A stretch of 64,000 bases of DNA from Natrinema halophilum. GTDB lineage: Archaea; Halobacteriota; Halobacteria; Halobacteriales; Natrialbaceae. The DNA is taken from assembly GCF_013402815.2 (NCBI RefSeq), contig NZ_CP058601.1:186001-250000 (forward strand). The letters are read 5' to 3'. The position numbers were made by a program, and so were the translations under genes. The notes beneath the pieces are model-generated. The model did no database searches, had not been told where the DNA came from, and was given only the letters and a program-made list of their open reading frames with translations. Positions 26,174-36,500 of this stretch are shown here, piece by piece (position 1 is the first letter of the stretch; each line of letters starts with the position of its first letter).

Positions 26174-26830
26174 TCACTCGGCGGGCGGTGCGTTAATAAT
26201 AACGACGGCTTCACCGTCGACGACCGTTTCGTTGTCCTGGTCGACGACCATCGTGTGCAACCGATATCGATCGCCGCCGAGTGTTTCGACTATCTCACAC
26301 TCCGCCGTTACCGTCTCGCCGATCTCGACGGGCCCCGTGAACTCGAGGTCTTGCGAAAGGTAGATCGTCGTTCCGGGAAGGCGGGCCAGCGCGGCGCTGA
26401 TCGTGCCGGCGACGAGCGTGCCATGAGCGATCCGATCGCCGAATCGGGTACCTTCAGCGAAACCGGGTTCGAGGTGCAGTCTGTTAGTATCGCCCGAAAT
26501 CTGTGAAAAGGCGGTGACGTCGCTTTCGACGATCGGTTTACTAAATCGGACGTAGTCGCCGACGCCCAGTGCGTCGTGGTTGTCCGTCGAACGCTCTAAA
26601 ACCCACGTTTCATCGCCGAAGGCGACTTCGTCGACCGAGGAGGACGTCGTCGTGGTCGGTTCCGGCTGGGAATTGGGTGCATCACTATACGAGGGTGACA
26701 TTCCGATCGCCGCCAGGAAGGCGTTGTTAGCTTCGACGTAGCTATTGACGACGTGTTTCGAGATACTCGTCCAGTGAGTGGTTGTTGACCCTGAATCGTT
26801 GCTGTCAGTATCTGAACATTTGCTGCTCAT
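26174..26830 (-). CDS. MaoC-like (R)-enoyl-CoA hydratase (PhaJ-type)
   Basis: A 218-residue protein. The N-terminal 70 residues are polar, with a phasin-like helix WTSISKHVVNSYVEANNAFL, then a Thr/Ser/Glu linker. The C-terminal 145 residues are a hot-dog-fold MaoC dehydratase: VGDYVRFSKPIVESDVTAFS, SGDTNRLHLEPGFAEGTRFG (catalytic Asp and His) and RIAHGTLVAGTISAALARLP. The enzyme would hydrate trans-2-enoyl-CoA to (R)-3-hydroxyacyl-CoA, a precursor of polyhydroxyalkanoate. No PHA synthase is in the window. The fused N-terminal helix suggests granule association, which is inference. Confidence 0.82.
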   Translation of the reverse strand: MSSKCSDTDSNDSGSTTTHWTSISKHVVNSYVEANNAFLAAIGMSPSYSDAPNSQPEPTTTTSSSVDEVAFGDETWVLERSTDNHDALGVGDYVRFSKPIVESDVTAFSQISGDTNRLHLEPGFAEGTRFGDRIAHGTLVAGTISAALARLPGTTIYLSQDLEFTGPVEIGETVTAECEIVETLGGDRYRLHTMVVDQDNETVVDGEAVVIINAPPAE

Positions 26831-27291
26831 AGTGCTGTGGCGATCTGTGGTGTTTGCCAGGCGGCGGTTCTCCTAGAAAATAGAGAGCCCACCTCTTTGT
26901 GGTATCGCCAAATCGTGTTGGATGGCTTTCGAAGAATAACACGATGTTTGAGTGGCCGACGTGGAAACCGAAGGCTCTCCTGCCCGTATCCGGTGTCTTT
27001 ACGGGATGTTCCGGGTTTGTGCGGTTGATGCGGGGACGTTCATGAGGCGATCGGATCGGATACCTTCGAATAGGACGAACGCGGCTGCAGTCGACGGTAT
27101 CCGTTCGCTGTGCTATAGTAGTCGGTGACAGTCATTGCACACCCCGCTCGCGAATTCGCGGCCAGCGAGTACGCGCTGGCCGCAGTAGTGCGAGCGGTGG
27201 ATGAATCGTTTCACCGACTACTATATCGAGACACCCACCGCAGAGACGAACGATCGGAAACGAGCACGTCGAGACGATGGCCCGCATTGAG
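26831..27291. other. 461-bp gap containing a palindromic element
   Basis: No gene seen. The left part has short frames only. The right part is the long inverted repeat 27114-27225. Confidence 0.6.
27114..27225. repeat. 112-bp palindromic hairpin element with 15-bp terminal inverted repeats
   Basis: TATAGTAGTCGGTGA (27114-27128) is the exact complement of TCACCGACTACTATA (27211-27225). Inside, CCGCTCGC pairs with GCGAGCGG, and GCGGCCAGCG with CGCTGGCCGC around AGTACG, so most of the element folds back on itself. This fits a MITE-like non-autonomous element or a structured RNA. No ORF. Confidence 0.8.
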
Positions 27292-28119
27292 CTAGACAGC
27301 GGAGAGATCCTGCAGGAAATCGGTCGTGGCTGCATTGAACGCATGCGGGCGATCCTGATTGACGAGGTGACCGGATTCAGACAGCACGAGTCGATCACCG
27401 TCGGCGACCGAGGTGGCGATCCGCTGGCCCTGCCGTTTGACTAGCGGGGCTTCCTGTTCGCCGTGGACGACGAGCGCCGGCGTCCGGACGTCGGTTAGTT
27501 CCGGCGGGTCGTACCGGTAGAGTGCCTGAAAGATCTTACGAAACTCGGTCGATCGTATGTCGCCGACGTCGTCGATCGCGTCGGCTCTGACCTCAGGATC
27601 GACGGAGAGCCACCGCTGGCCGGTCGTCGCCTGAATCGAGTACAGCATCGATTGAAACGTTCCCGTCGTCCCCGTTAGCGACAGCGACGCGGTCAGCGCT
27701 GGAACCGGCGACCAGAACGACTTCAGCCCCGTTGGAAGTTCGATCGGCGGCATCGACCGAACCGCCCCGCCCAGGATTGCACCCGTCGCGTCGGTCGGAT
27801 GGCGACTCAGGAACTCCTGGACGATCATCGATCCCAGCGAGAGACCACAGAGTATCGGCTGCTCGATTTCGAGATGGGAGAGCAGCGCCTCGAGGTCGTC
27901 GGTAAACAGTTCAATCGAGTATCGATCGGGATCGGTCGGACCGGTGTTACCGTGACCTCGGACATCGAGGGTAACGACTCGGTAGTCGTCGGCGAAGTGA
28001 TCGACCTGTGGGGTCCAGGCCCCACCGTTCATCCAGCCGCCGTGGACGAACACCAGCGGCGGGCCGTCGCCAATCGTCTCGTACCAGATCGTGCCGTCTT
28101 CGAGCCCGAGTTCTGCCAT
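27292..28119 (-). CDS. Alpha/beta-fold hydrolase
   Basis: A 275-residue serine hydrolase. The oxyanion motif is VFVHGGWMNGGAWTPQ, the nucleophile elbow GLSLGS (Ser near residue 94), the acid strand PALVVHGEQEAPLVK, and the catalytic His ESGHLVNQDRP. RGHGNTGPTD is typical of the epoxide-hydrolase/lipase-like branch. The length matches the family, and there is no signal peptide, so it acts in the cytoplasm. The substrate is unknown. It is the leftward neighbour of the NCS2 permease with a 107-bp spacer. Confidence 0.85.
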   Translation of the reverse strand: MAELGLEDGTIWYETIGDGPPLVFVHGGWMNGGAWTPQVDHFADDYRVVTLDVRGHGNTGPTDPDRYSIELFTDDLEALLSHLEIEQPILCGLSLGSMIVQEFLSRHPTDATGAILGGAVRSMPPIELPTGLKSFWSPVPALTASLSLTGTTGTFQSMLYSIQATTGQRWLSVDPEVRADAIDDVGDIRSTEFRKIFQALYRYDPPELTDVRTPALVVHGEQEAPLVKRQGQRIATSVADGDRLVLSESGHLVNQDRPHAFNAATTDFLQDLSAV

Positions 28120-28226
28120 GGAATCTTCTGGGCTCCACTCGCTATTAGAACGACGGGTTGCGTTAGCACGGACTGAAAAGATGTTGGAGAGGGTCGATGA
28201 CCGAGTCGATCCGCCACGTCGTCAAC

Positions 28227-29816
28227 TCAGCGCTCGCGTCCGGCGTCGACCTCGAGCCACCGATCCCAGAACGACTCGAACTCGGATTCGTCTTCGGTGA
28301 TGCGATCCCAGGTTGCGATGCCGCGTTCTTCGCGTGTTCCCGGAACCGTATTATCGAGAAACAGCGCGGCGAGACCGCCGACCGCCATCCCGGTCGAACC
28401 GATGATGTAGACGGTGTCGACGATCGCCTGTGTCGCTGTTTCGATCGAGGCCGCGAGGGCTGTCCCCGAAACGCCGATCGCGCCGACCAGGAACTCGATC
28501 GTTCCTTCGAGACCAACGGCGTCGCGGAACGCGATCGTACTCTCGAAGTTGCCCATGTACGCCGGGATCGCCAGTCCGACGAAGAGTGCAAAGCCGATGA
28601 TGAAGGTGTTTCGCGACGAGTCGAGGTCGACGTGACGGAGATTCGAGATGCCGACGGCGACGATCTGGCCGAACATGGCGATAAAGAGACCGCCGACGAT
28701 CGGGTCGGGGATCGTCGCGATGAGTTGGCCGAAGTAGCCGACGAAACCGACGACGAGCATGACTGCGGCCCCGAGCTGGACGACGTATCGCGAGGCGACG
28801 CCGGTCAGCCCGATCGCACCGATATTCTCGGAGTAGGAGGTCGATCCCGCGGTCCCCATCACACCCGAAAAGACGTTCATCAGCCCCTCCATTCCGATGC
28901 CGTGATTGATCCGCTTCTCGCTTGGCGCCCCCGTCCCGGAGAGGTTCGCTACCGCGTAGTAGTCGCCGATGCTCTCGACGATCGAGGCCAGGACGCCGGC
29001 GAACATCCCGACGACGAACGCCGTTGTCACCTGCGGCATCCCCCACTGGAGGGGATAGATCGGCAGCAACGGCCGGGTACCTGCGACCGCTCCGAGGTCG
29101 ACGTAGCCCGGGTGGCTAGCCCCGATTACGCCGAGTACCGACAGCGCGGTGGCGGCGACCCAGGCGATGACGAGGGCCAGAATCACCGGATAGAGCCGAA
29201 ATGCCTTGTGTTTGACGTCGAGATACTGCGAGAACAGCAGGATGAGACCGAGCGTGAGTCCGAGCAGGGGCCAACTTTGATTCTCGGCCGTGATCTGGGG
29301 TGCGCTAAACAGCGCCAATCCGATCAGCGCGATCGTCGGTGCGATGACGACCGGCGAGAGGTAACGGCGCAGTTTCCCGACCAGTCCGAAGTACCCCATC
29401 GCGACTTCGACGACCGCAGCGACGATGATCGCGCCCTGTAACTGCAACAGCGCTGCTTCCCAACTCGGTTGGCCCTGAACGCCTCCCGCGGTGACCACGC
29501 CGACGATGGCCAGTGCGGGTGCGAGCATGGAGAACGGCGCACCCTGGACGATCGGGTACCGGTTGCCAAACGTCGTCTGGGCGAGCGTTGCGATCCCGGA
29601 AACGACGAAGAACGTGCCGACGAAACGCGCGGTTACGTTGGGAGGCATTCCCATTACGTCCGCCAGTATCAGTGGCACCGCGATGTTGGCGCCCACCATC
29701 GTCAGGTAGTGCTGGATGCCAAGCACGACCGATTCCGCGAACGGCGGCCGATCCTCGATTCCGTACTCGATTTCGTCACCGACGGCTCCGCCGGCACCAG
29801 AGTCGTCCCTCGTCAT
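28227..29816 (-). CDS. NCS2-family xanthine/uracil permease
   Basis: A 529-residue membrane transporter with about 12-14 hydrophobic helices. Family motifs are FAESVVLGIQHYLTMVGANI, GNRYPIVQGAPFSMLAPAL, VESIGDYYAVANLSG and GMEGLMNVFSGVMGTAGSTS. It would import a nucleobase such as uracil or xanthine with protons or sodium. The acidic N-terminus (MTRDDSGAGG) starts at ATG 29816; the frame extends upstream, but those codons overlap a palindrome and are not protein-like. The uncharged substrate cannot be told from sequence alone. Confidence 0.9.
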   Translation of the reverse strand: MTRDDSGAGGAVGDEIEYGIEDRPPFAESVVLGIQHYLTMVGANIAVPLILADVMGMPPNVTARFVGTFFVVSGIATLAQTTFGNRYPIVQGAPFSMLAPALAIVGVVTAGGVQGQPSWEAALLQLQGAIIVAAVVEVAMGYFGLVGKLRRYLSPVVIAPTIALIGLALFSAPQITAENQSWPLLGLTLGLILLFSQYLDVKHKAFRLYPVILALVIAWVAATALSVLGVIGASHPGYVDLGAVAGTRPLLPIYPLQWGMPQVTTAFVVGMFAGVLASIVESIGDYYAVANLSGTGAPSEKRINHGIGMEGLMNVFSGVMGTAGSTSYSENIGAIGLTGVASRYVVQLGAAVMLVVGFVGYFGQLIATIPDPIVGGLFIAMFGQIVAVGISNLRHVDLDSSRNTFIIGFALFVGLAIPAYMGNFESTIAFRDAVGLEGTIEFLVGAIGVSGTALAASIETATQAIVDTVYIIGSTGMAVGGLAALFLDNTVPGTREERGIATWDRITEDESEFESFWDRWLEVDAGRER

Positions 29817-30128
29817 CGATAGTCGCCGACTATCAACGAAGGACGGTGATAGTAGTGTTGATCCGCCATCGTCGATCGCGGGCGCCCTCGAGACGAGCCA
29901 CGAGCGAACACGACCCACGACGAGACAGGTGCCGAACACGGCCGTATCGAGTTTTTGTCAGTCCGGGCGAACGATGATCGACTCCGTCAGCTCATACTCG
30001 AGTCGGCCCTGAACGAACGGACGGAGAGAAGCGGGATTGCATCGTCTCACCCATCGAACCGGCAGGGCCGCTCAGTACGACGGCAACGACCTGCCTCTGT
30101 GACACCGTTGTAGCCCGAACACGCGGTC
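29817..30128. other. 312-bp spacer upstream of the permease
   Basis: Contains the operator-like palindrome at 29818-29834 next to the permease start. The remainder is GC-rich with no supported gene. Confidence 0.5.
29818..29834. promoter_or_regulatory. 17-bp palindrome at the permease start
   Basis: GATAGTCGCCGACTATC is a perfect 8-bp inverted repeat around one central base and ends 2 nt before ATG 29816. This is where a repressor site would block transcription or initiation. Confidence 0.5.
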
Positions 30129-31112
30129 TTACTGGCGCTGCTCGTACTGATCTCGCTCCGCGTCGTACCCTCGGCGGAGCGTTCCGACGGCGCTAGTCAC
30201 GGCAGCATCTTCGGAGGTCCCGAATCCGAGCGCGACCTGCCATTCGGCCTCGTCGGCCGTCCCGATATAATTCCCGAAGGCGACGTCGATCGGACCCTCG
30301 TTGTACTCGTTACTGTCGAGCCAACCATCGCCGTATCGATTTCGCCAGTCCGCATAGCCGTTCTCGGTCTCTCCGTAGATGTCCTGCCAGGCGCTCTTTT
30401 CGGTCCCATCCGTTCGGCCGATACAGTGGCCGTCGAAGGTTATCCGGTCACCCGCTCGGTGACCGACTGCGACGTATCGGGTGCCGCCACGAGCGACGAG
30501 GATATCGTATCCCTCGTGACTGGTGGTCCACGCCTCGTTGTCGGCGTCGCCGATCTGTGGGTTCAACAGCGTGTATATCGTCCGCTCGTTGTCACCGAAT
30601 TTCTCGTCGTAATTGAAGCCGTAGATGTCCTCATCCGGCCAGAAAAAGGAGATCTCGGTGTCGATCAGGATCGCCGGCCGATCACGCGCGACCAGTGCGC
30701 GTTGGACCACGTCACCGACGTAGTACGTGCCTCCGTAGAGCGACCTGCCGCCCATCGCTTCAATCCGTATCTGTCCATCGATCGTGACCTCCGGTGCGTC
30801 GGCCGCTTTCCGGACGGAGACGTTCCGCCCGTCATCGCGTACGTTCCCCGTATTCGCTTCACCGTCGTCCCAGACGAACGTGTGGAGATCGGCGATTCGG
30901 AACGATTCGTCGATGCCGCTTAGATCTTCGAGGATACCGCCGGTGTGGCCACGATGATCGTGTTCGCGCGCTGAAACGCATACGTTGTGGGCACCAGCCG
31001 TTGTAACGGTGCTTCTCGCTGCTGTCGTCTTCGTTCCTGAGACGACTTCACTACCAAGAAGACCGATCGCGCTTGTTTTCAATATCGCTCGTCGGGATGA
31101 TCTCCGTGTCAT
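30129..31112 (-). CDS. Exported lone GH15 N-terminal (glucodextranase-type) domain protein
   Basis: A 327-residue protein starting MTRRSSRRAILKTSAIGLLG, a Tat signal. The mature part resembles the beta-sandwich domain that precedes the catalytic barrel in GH15 glucoamylases: FRIADLHTFVWDDGE, ILIDTEISFFWPDEDIYGFN, RTIYTLLNPQIGD, YVAVGHRAGDR, and WQVALGFGTSEDAAVTSAVG. It stops right after this domain, and no catalytic (alpha/alpha)6 barrel follows, so it is a truncated enzyme or a stand-alone carbohydrate-binding protein. A TATA box (31134-31146, AT-rich palindrome ATTTTATAAAAT) about 27 nt upstream supports the start and a leaderless mRNA. Confidence 0.65.
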   Translation of the reverse strand: MTRRSSRRAILKTSAIGLLGSEVVSGTKTTAARSTVTTAGAHNVCVSAREHDHRGHTGGILEDLSGIDESFRIADLHTFVWDDGEANTGNVRDDGRNVSVRKAADAPEVTIDGQIRIEAMGGRSLYGGTYYVGDVVQRALVARDRPAILIDTEISFFWPDEDIYGFNYDEKFGDNERTIYTLLNPQIGDADNEAWTTSHEGYDILVARGGTRYVAVGHRAGDRITFDGHCIGRTDGTEKSAWQDIYGETENGYADWRNRYGDGWLDSNEYNEGPIDVAFGNYIGTADEAEWQVALGFGTSEDAAVTSAVGTLRRGYDAERDQYEQRQ

Positions 31113-31133
31113 CGTCGCAAGGTAGGTGCCCCT

Positions 31134-31146
31134 ATTTTATAAAATA
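31134..31146 (-). promoter_or_regulatory. TATA box of the GH15-domain gene
   Basis: TATTTTATAAAAT centred about 27 nt before ATG 31112, in a strikingly AT-rich patch of an otherwise GC-rich region. Confidence 0.6.
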
Positions 31147-31246
31147 ACTAAAATAATCTATGTGAATTTTTGTTATAGAAAACGGATGCAAGCGAGACGA
31201 TTGCGCTTCCGTCGATGCGGCTGCGCCCCAATCGCTCGCGACACCA

Positions 31247-33469
31247 CTACCGGTTCGCATCGGTGGTCGCGCGGTCGGCAGCGTCTCGTATCGTCTCAGC
31301 CGACAGCGCGGAGAGATCGACCAGTTCGCCCTCGGTTTCGCGCGCGACCAGTTCGGAGAGGCCGGCTCGAGAATCCCCGCCGGCGTCGACGACGATGACT
31401 CGAGCACCGCGCTTCGCGAGCGCTCTCGCGGCCGCTCGTGTGTCAGCCGTCGGACTGCCGTCCGCGACGTTCGCTCGGCCGTCGGTCACGAGAACGACCA
31501 CCGCCGTATCGGTGTCGGCTCGTTCGAGAACTCGCCGCGACGTCTCGAGACCGGCCGGGAGCGGGGTTCGATCGCCCGACGGCAGCTCCTTGAGATGTCG
31601 GGCGGCGAGCGAGACGCTGTCGGTCGGCGGGAGCAATACCTCGGCTTCTTCACCGGCGAAGGTGACGAAGGCGACCTGATCGCGCCGTTCGTAACTATCG
31701 CGTAGTAACTCGAGGACGACACCCTTCGCGGTCCGCATCGCCGGCCGCATGGAGGCGCTGGCGTCGACGGTGAAGACGATCGTAACCGACGTTTTTCCCG
31801 TTCGAACTGACTGACGGAGATCGTCCGTCCGGACACGAGATTCGCCTCGAGCGGCGGCCGAACGCACCGACGCTGCGGCGTCGATCGGCCCGTCTTCCGA
31901 TGCGGGTTCGGTACGGACGCGTGCGCCCCGGTTGTCGACGCTCGGTTCGACGTTCGCGCGCGAACCCGATATGGTGCGCTCACTCCGGTCCGCGGCCGGT
32001 GGCTCCAGATTCGGCGGCCGTGCCTCGCCGATTCCGGCCCGCTGCTGGCCGGGGACTACCGGCCGAGCGGTTTCGTCCTCCGTGTCGTCGTGCGACTCGT
32101 CCGACTCGCGTCGGCTCGAATCGTCGCCCCCTCCGTCGCCGACCGACGCGGATGACTGGCTCGCAGACGTCGGTCGACCGCCGTCTTCCGACTGCCGTTT
32201 GGAACCGGACCCGTTGCCGTCATCGCCGGAGCTGGAATCGCTGCCGAAGCCGTCAGAATCGGAACCGCTACCGTCGATCGAGTCGTCGCTATCTCCGTCG
32301 GTTCCGTCGTCCCTGTGTTTCTCGTAATCGCATTCGCCGGCACCGGAGTCCGATTTCGTCTGGCCGTCTTCGTCTCCGCTCGTCTCGTCGTCTCCGTTGG
32401 ACCCGCCGTCCCCCTCGCCTTCGTCCGCGAGGCTCTCGTCGAATCGATCCTCGAGCACGTCGTCGAGGTCCGGTTCGTCCTCGAACGGCGTGCTTCGGAG
32501 ACGATGGGGGAGTGCGTACGTCACAGCCTCGCGGACATCGGATTCGATGACGGTCTCTCGTCCGTCGAGCGCGGCCAGCGACAGCGCTGTTCGTGCCGTC
32601 GCCACGTCGCCGCGGTGACCGTCGACGCCGGCCTCGAGACAGATGCTGGCGATCTCGGCTTTGAATTCCGCCGGCAGGTCGACGGACGGGAGGCGGTCTC
32701 GAGCCGCAATCAGGTCGCGGCGAAGCGCCTCGACGTCGTCGGCGTACTCCGTTTTGGACGCCGGATCGTTACTGCCCTCTCCCTCGAGCGCTCGATCGAT
32801 GATTTCGACGCGGTCGTCGATTTCGCGACACCCTTCGACGGTGGCCTGCAGGGCAAAGCGGTCGCGAAGTTGCGGGCGCAAATCGCCTTCTTCGGGGTTC
32901 ATCGTCCCGATCAACGTGACGTCTGCAGGGTGAGAGACGCTGATTCCGTCGCGCTCGACGGTGTTGATCCCGCTCGCTGCGGCGTCGAGGAGGACGTCGA
33001 CAAGGTGGTCGTCCAGCAGGTTGACCTCGTCGACGTAGAGGATACCCCTGTTCGCGCGGGCCAATAGACCGGGGTCGAAGTCTGCGTCGCCCGCCAGCGC
33101 GTCCTCGATCGAAAGGGTTCCGACGATTCGATCGCGGGTCGCGCCGAGTGGCAAGGTGACGAGGGGCACTGATCGGGTCTCGACCGGTAGTTCGTCCGGG
33201 TCACGCCGACGGCACTCCTCACACTGCAAGTCGACGTCGTTCGGCGAACAGCCGTACGGGCAGTCTGCGACGACCCGCTGTTCGGGCAGAAGATCGACGA
33301 GCGCCCGAACGGCGGTCGACTTGGCAGTGCCTTTCTCTCCGACGACGAGAGCTCCGTCGAGCTCGTCGTTCGACGCTGTGGCGAGCAACACGCGCTTTAG
33401 CTCCTCCTGTCCGACGATCGCCGGAAACGGGAGTGACGATAGCTTTTTGCCCCCGGCGTTTGCAACCAT
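31247..33469 (-). CDS. chlID: Cobaltochelatase ATPase subunit, fused ChlI-ChlD type
   Basis: A 740-residue fusion. Residues about 15-330 are an AAA+ ChlI/BchI module with Walker A VVGEKGTAKST and Walker B GILYVDEVNLLDD. A very acidic Ser/Asp/Gly-rich linker follows (about 370-510). The C-terminus is a von Willebrand A domain with MIDAS FTVDASASM. With CobN it forms the ATP-dependent chelatase that inserts cobalt into the corrin ring. It is divergent from cobN with only 34 bp between the start codons. The start at 33469 is supported by TTTTTAAAC about 25 nt upstream. Magnesium chelatase is excluded by the cobN neighbour. Confidence 0.9.
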   Translation of the reverse strand: MVANAGGKKLSSLPFPAIVGQEELKRVLLATASNDELDGALVVGEKGTAKSTAVRALVDLLPEQRVVADCPYGCSPNDVDLQCEECRRRDPDELPVETRSVPLVTLPLGATRDRIVGTLSIEDALAGDADFDPGLLARANRGILYVDEVNLLDDHLVDVLLDAAASGINTVERDGISVSHPADVTLIGTMNPEEGDLRPQLRDRFALQATVEGCREIDDRVEIIDRALEGEGSNDPASKTEYADDVEALRRDLIAARDRLPSVDLPAEFKAEIASICLEAGVDGHRGDVATARTALSLAALDGRETVIESDVREAVTYALPHRLRSTPFEDEPDLDDVLEDRFDESLADEGEGDGGSNGDDETSGDEDGQTKSDSGAGECDYEKHRDDGTDGDSDDSIDGSGSDSDGFGSDSSSGDDGNGSGSKRQSEDGGRPTSASQSSASVGDGGGDDSSRRESDESHDDTEDETARPVVPGQQRAGIGEARPPNLEPPAADRSERTISGSRANVEPSVDNRGARVRTEPASEDGPIDAAASVRSAAARGESRVRTDDLRQSVRTGKTSVTIVFTVDASASMRPAMRTAKGVVLELLRDSYERRDQVAFVTFAGEEAEVLLPPTDSVSLAARHLKELPSGDRTPLPAGLETSRRVLERADTDTAVVVLVTDGRANVADGSPTADTRAAARALAKRGARVIVVDAGGDSRAGLSELVARETEGELVDLSALSAETIRDAADRATTDANR

Positions 33470-33503
33470 ACTTGAGCTAATACAACAGAGGTTTAAAAAC
33501 GCG
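33470..33503. promoter_or_regulatory. Divergent chlID/cobN promoter
   Basis: Only 34 bp separate the two ATGs. On the minus strand TTTTTAAAC lies about 25 nt before chlID. On the plus strand CTAATAC lies about 26 nt before cobN. Both mRNAs should be leaderless. The minus strand also reads CTGTTGTATTAG, which partly resembles the motif shared by the cbiT and cbiH1 promoters. Confidence 0.5.
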
Positions 33504-36500
33504 ATGACACGCATCGGTATTTACACCGCGACGGAGAACGAACTCGGCTCGATCGGCCGGGCTGCCGAGCGCCTCGAGGATGTCGAACTGGTCGTTCGCT
33601 CGGAGAGCGACCTCGAGGACGAAGCCGACGTCGAGGAGTTCGTCGACGCATTGACCGACGCCACGGCAGCGATTTTCTGGCTGCACGGGGCCGAAGACAG
33701 CATGCCGGGGTACGAATATGCGACGGCTGCGCTCGAGGAGGCGGGCGTCCCGCTGATCGTCAAGGCGACCGGCGACGCCTTCGCCATCGAGGATACGACG
33801 GTTTCGACAGCGCATCGGGACGAGGTCTACGACTACCTCGACAGGGGTGGCACGATCAACACTGCAAACCTTTGCCGTTTCCTCGCGTCCGAGTACGAGG
33901 GCCGGGACCTCGAGTACGACGGTCCGACCGAACTCCCAACTGAGGGCGTCTACCACCCCGACCATCCAGGAATCGAGTACGAAGACCTGCTCGCGACCCA
34001 CGATCCCGAAAGACCGACGGTGGCGATCTGGTTCTACGAGTCCCACTGGACCCACGAAAACACCCGGTACGTGGACGCGCAAGTTCGGGCCCTCGAAGAG
34101 CATGGGGCAAACGCCCTGCCGATCTTCTGCAATCCGGCGACGGACACGGAAGAGCAAGAAGACGCCGAGTGGGTAACGGACAACTGGCTCTTGGATGACG
34201 CCGACCGGCCCATCGTCGACGCCGTGCTCTCCTCGTTCATGTTTTCTCTCTCGATGGACGAACGCGGTCGCAGTGCCGACGACGAAGGCTCGGGCGCCGA
34301 AGACGTCTTCCTCGACCGCCTCGGGGTACCGGTCTTGCAAACGATCACGACGATGCGGTCGCGGTCGCGCTACGAGTCCAGTCACACGGGCGTGATGGGC
34401 TTCGAACTCGCGCTCTCCGTAGCGCTCCCGGAGTTCGACGGGAACGTCATCACCCACCCGATTTCGGGCAAGGAACGCACCAACGACGAGGCCGGCATCG
34501 GTTCCGCGCCGAAACACCACTTCCCGATCGAAGACCGGATCGACCACGCGACCCGACTGGCGGTCAACTGGGCCGAACTCCGGCACACCCCCAACGAGGA
34601 CAAACGGGTCACCGTCGTCCTCCACAACTACCCGCCGAGCGACGACGGGATCGGAACCGCGTTCGGCCTCGACAGTCCCGAGTCGACAGTGAACCTGCTC
34701 GAGGAACTCGACGAGCGCGGCTACGATGTGGGTGAGGACATGCCCGATAGCGGACAGTCGCTGGTGGAGAAGTTGACCGCACAGCTCACGCTCGATGACC
34801 GCTGGGTCGCACCGGAGGACGTCCGGGAGCTGTCGGTCGACGTGGTTTCGCCGGACACCTATGCAGACTGGTTCAGTGAGGCCGACGAGCGCTTCCAGGA
34901 GAACATCGTCGAGGAGTGGGGTGACGTTCCTGACCGCCCGTTCGCGATTCCGGGGGTCGAGTTCGGTAACGTCCTCGTGACGGTTCAACCGCCCCGCGGA
35001 TTCGGCATGGATCCGTCGAAAGTCTACCACGACTCAGACCTCCAGCCGCCACACGACTATGACGCGTTCTACGGCTGGCTCCGGAACACGTTCGAGACCG
35101 ACGCGGTCGTCCACCTCGGGACTCACGGCAGCCTCGAGTGGCTCCCCGGCAAGACAGTCGGGCTGAACGGCGAGAGCGCGCCCGACCAGCTACTCGACGA
35201 CATACCGAACGTCTATCCGTATATCGTGAACAACCCCGGGGAGGGAACGCAGGCCAAGCGACGGTCCTACGCGGCTATCGTCGACTATCTCACGCCCGTC
35301 ATGCGGAACGCGGGTACCTACGACGCACTCTCGGAACTCGAGGAACTCGCAAACCAGTACCGCGAGGCAGGCATGGAAGATGCGCGCGCCGACGACGGCG
35401 AGCACCTCGAGACCCTGATCCGGGAGAAAATCGACGAACTCGATCTCGCTGTCGAACTCGGGATCACGGGTACTATCGACGAAAAAGCCGACGTACGTGG
35501 CCCCGAGGATGCCGGATCGACGCTCGCGGACGGTCACGTGGACGGAGACGATCTTGCGATCGACGAACTCGTCGATCGCGTCCACGAGTACCTCACGGAC
35601 GTGAAGACGACGCAGATTCGGCTCGGATTGCACACGATGTCCGAGCCGCCCGTCGGTGATCGACTCGTCGAGTATCTCGTCGCGCTTACGCGACTCGAGA
35701 ACCCCGGTGCCCCGAGCCTGCGCGAGAGCGTGGCCGGCGCGCTCGGTGTGGACTACGAGACGATGCTCGAGTCGCCGGGCGAGTACGACGAGGCCCTCGG
35801 GATGACCTACGCCGAAGCCGCCGACGAGGTCTACGAGACCAGCGTCGACCTGATCGAGACGCTCGCCGAGCACGGTTTCGACGTCCCCGCATCGGAGCGC
35901 GGAGCCGGTCCGGACGACGACGTGAACATGAACCTGCTCGTGGTCGGTCTCGAGACGATCGGCGACGGGCGGGCGAAGCCGGGAGCACACGACGACCTGC
36001 GCGACGTTCTCGCATTCATCTGTGAGGAGGCTCAGCCGCGGGTCCAGGGCTCGGAAGCGGAAATCCCAAGAACTGCGGATGCCCTTTCGGGGGAGTACGT
36101 CCCGCCGGGTGGGTCCGGTGCACCGACTCGCGGCGGCGTCGACCTGCTTCCGACGGGGCGAAACTTCTACACGCTCGATCCGCGCAAGGTGCCCGCGAAG
36201 GCCGCCTGGCAAGTCGGGAGCGACGTCGCGGAGGGGGTCCTCGAGCGCCACCACGACGAAAACGGCGAGTACCCCGAGGAGATCGGCGTCGTCGTGTGGG
36301 GGACTCCCACCGTTCGAACCCGCGGCGAGACCATCGCCCAGGTACTCGCGATGATGGGCGTCGAACCGCAGTGGACTGACGCCGGGCGAATCGACGACGT
36401 GGAACCGATCCCGCTCGAAGAACTCGATCGGCCTCGAGTCGACGTGACGACGCGCGTCTCCGGTCTTTTCCGGGACGCGTTCCCGGCGGCGGCAGGGGTC

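Noticed and set aside
28197-29441. A 414-codon plus-strand frame
   Set aside because: It is antisense to the NCS2 permease and has no recognisable motif; its Asp/Arg-rich composition is that of a shadow frame.
33477-35030. A 517-codon minus-strand frame
   Set aside because: It is antisense to cobN and would begin inside it. There is no promoter and no family resemblance.
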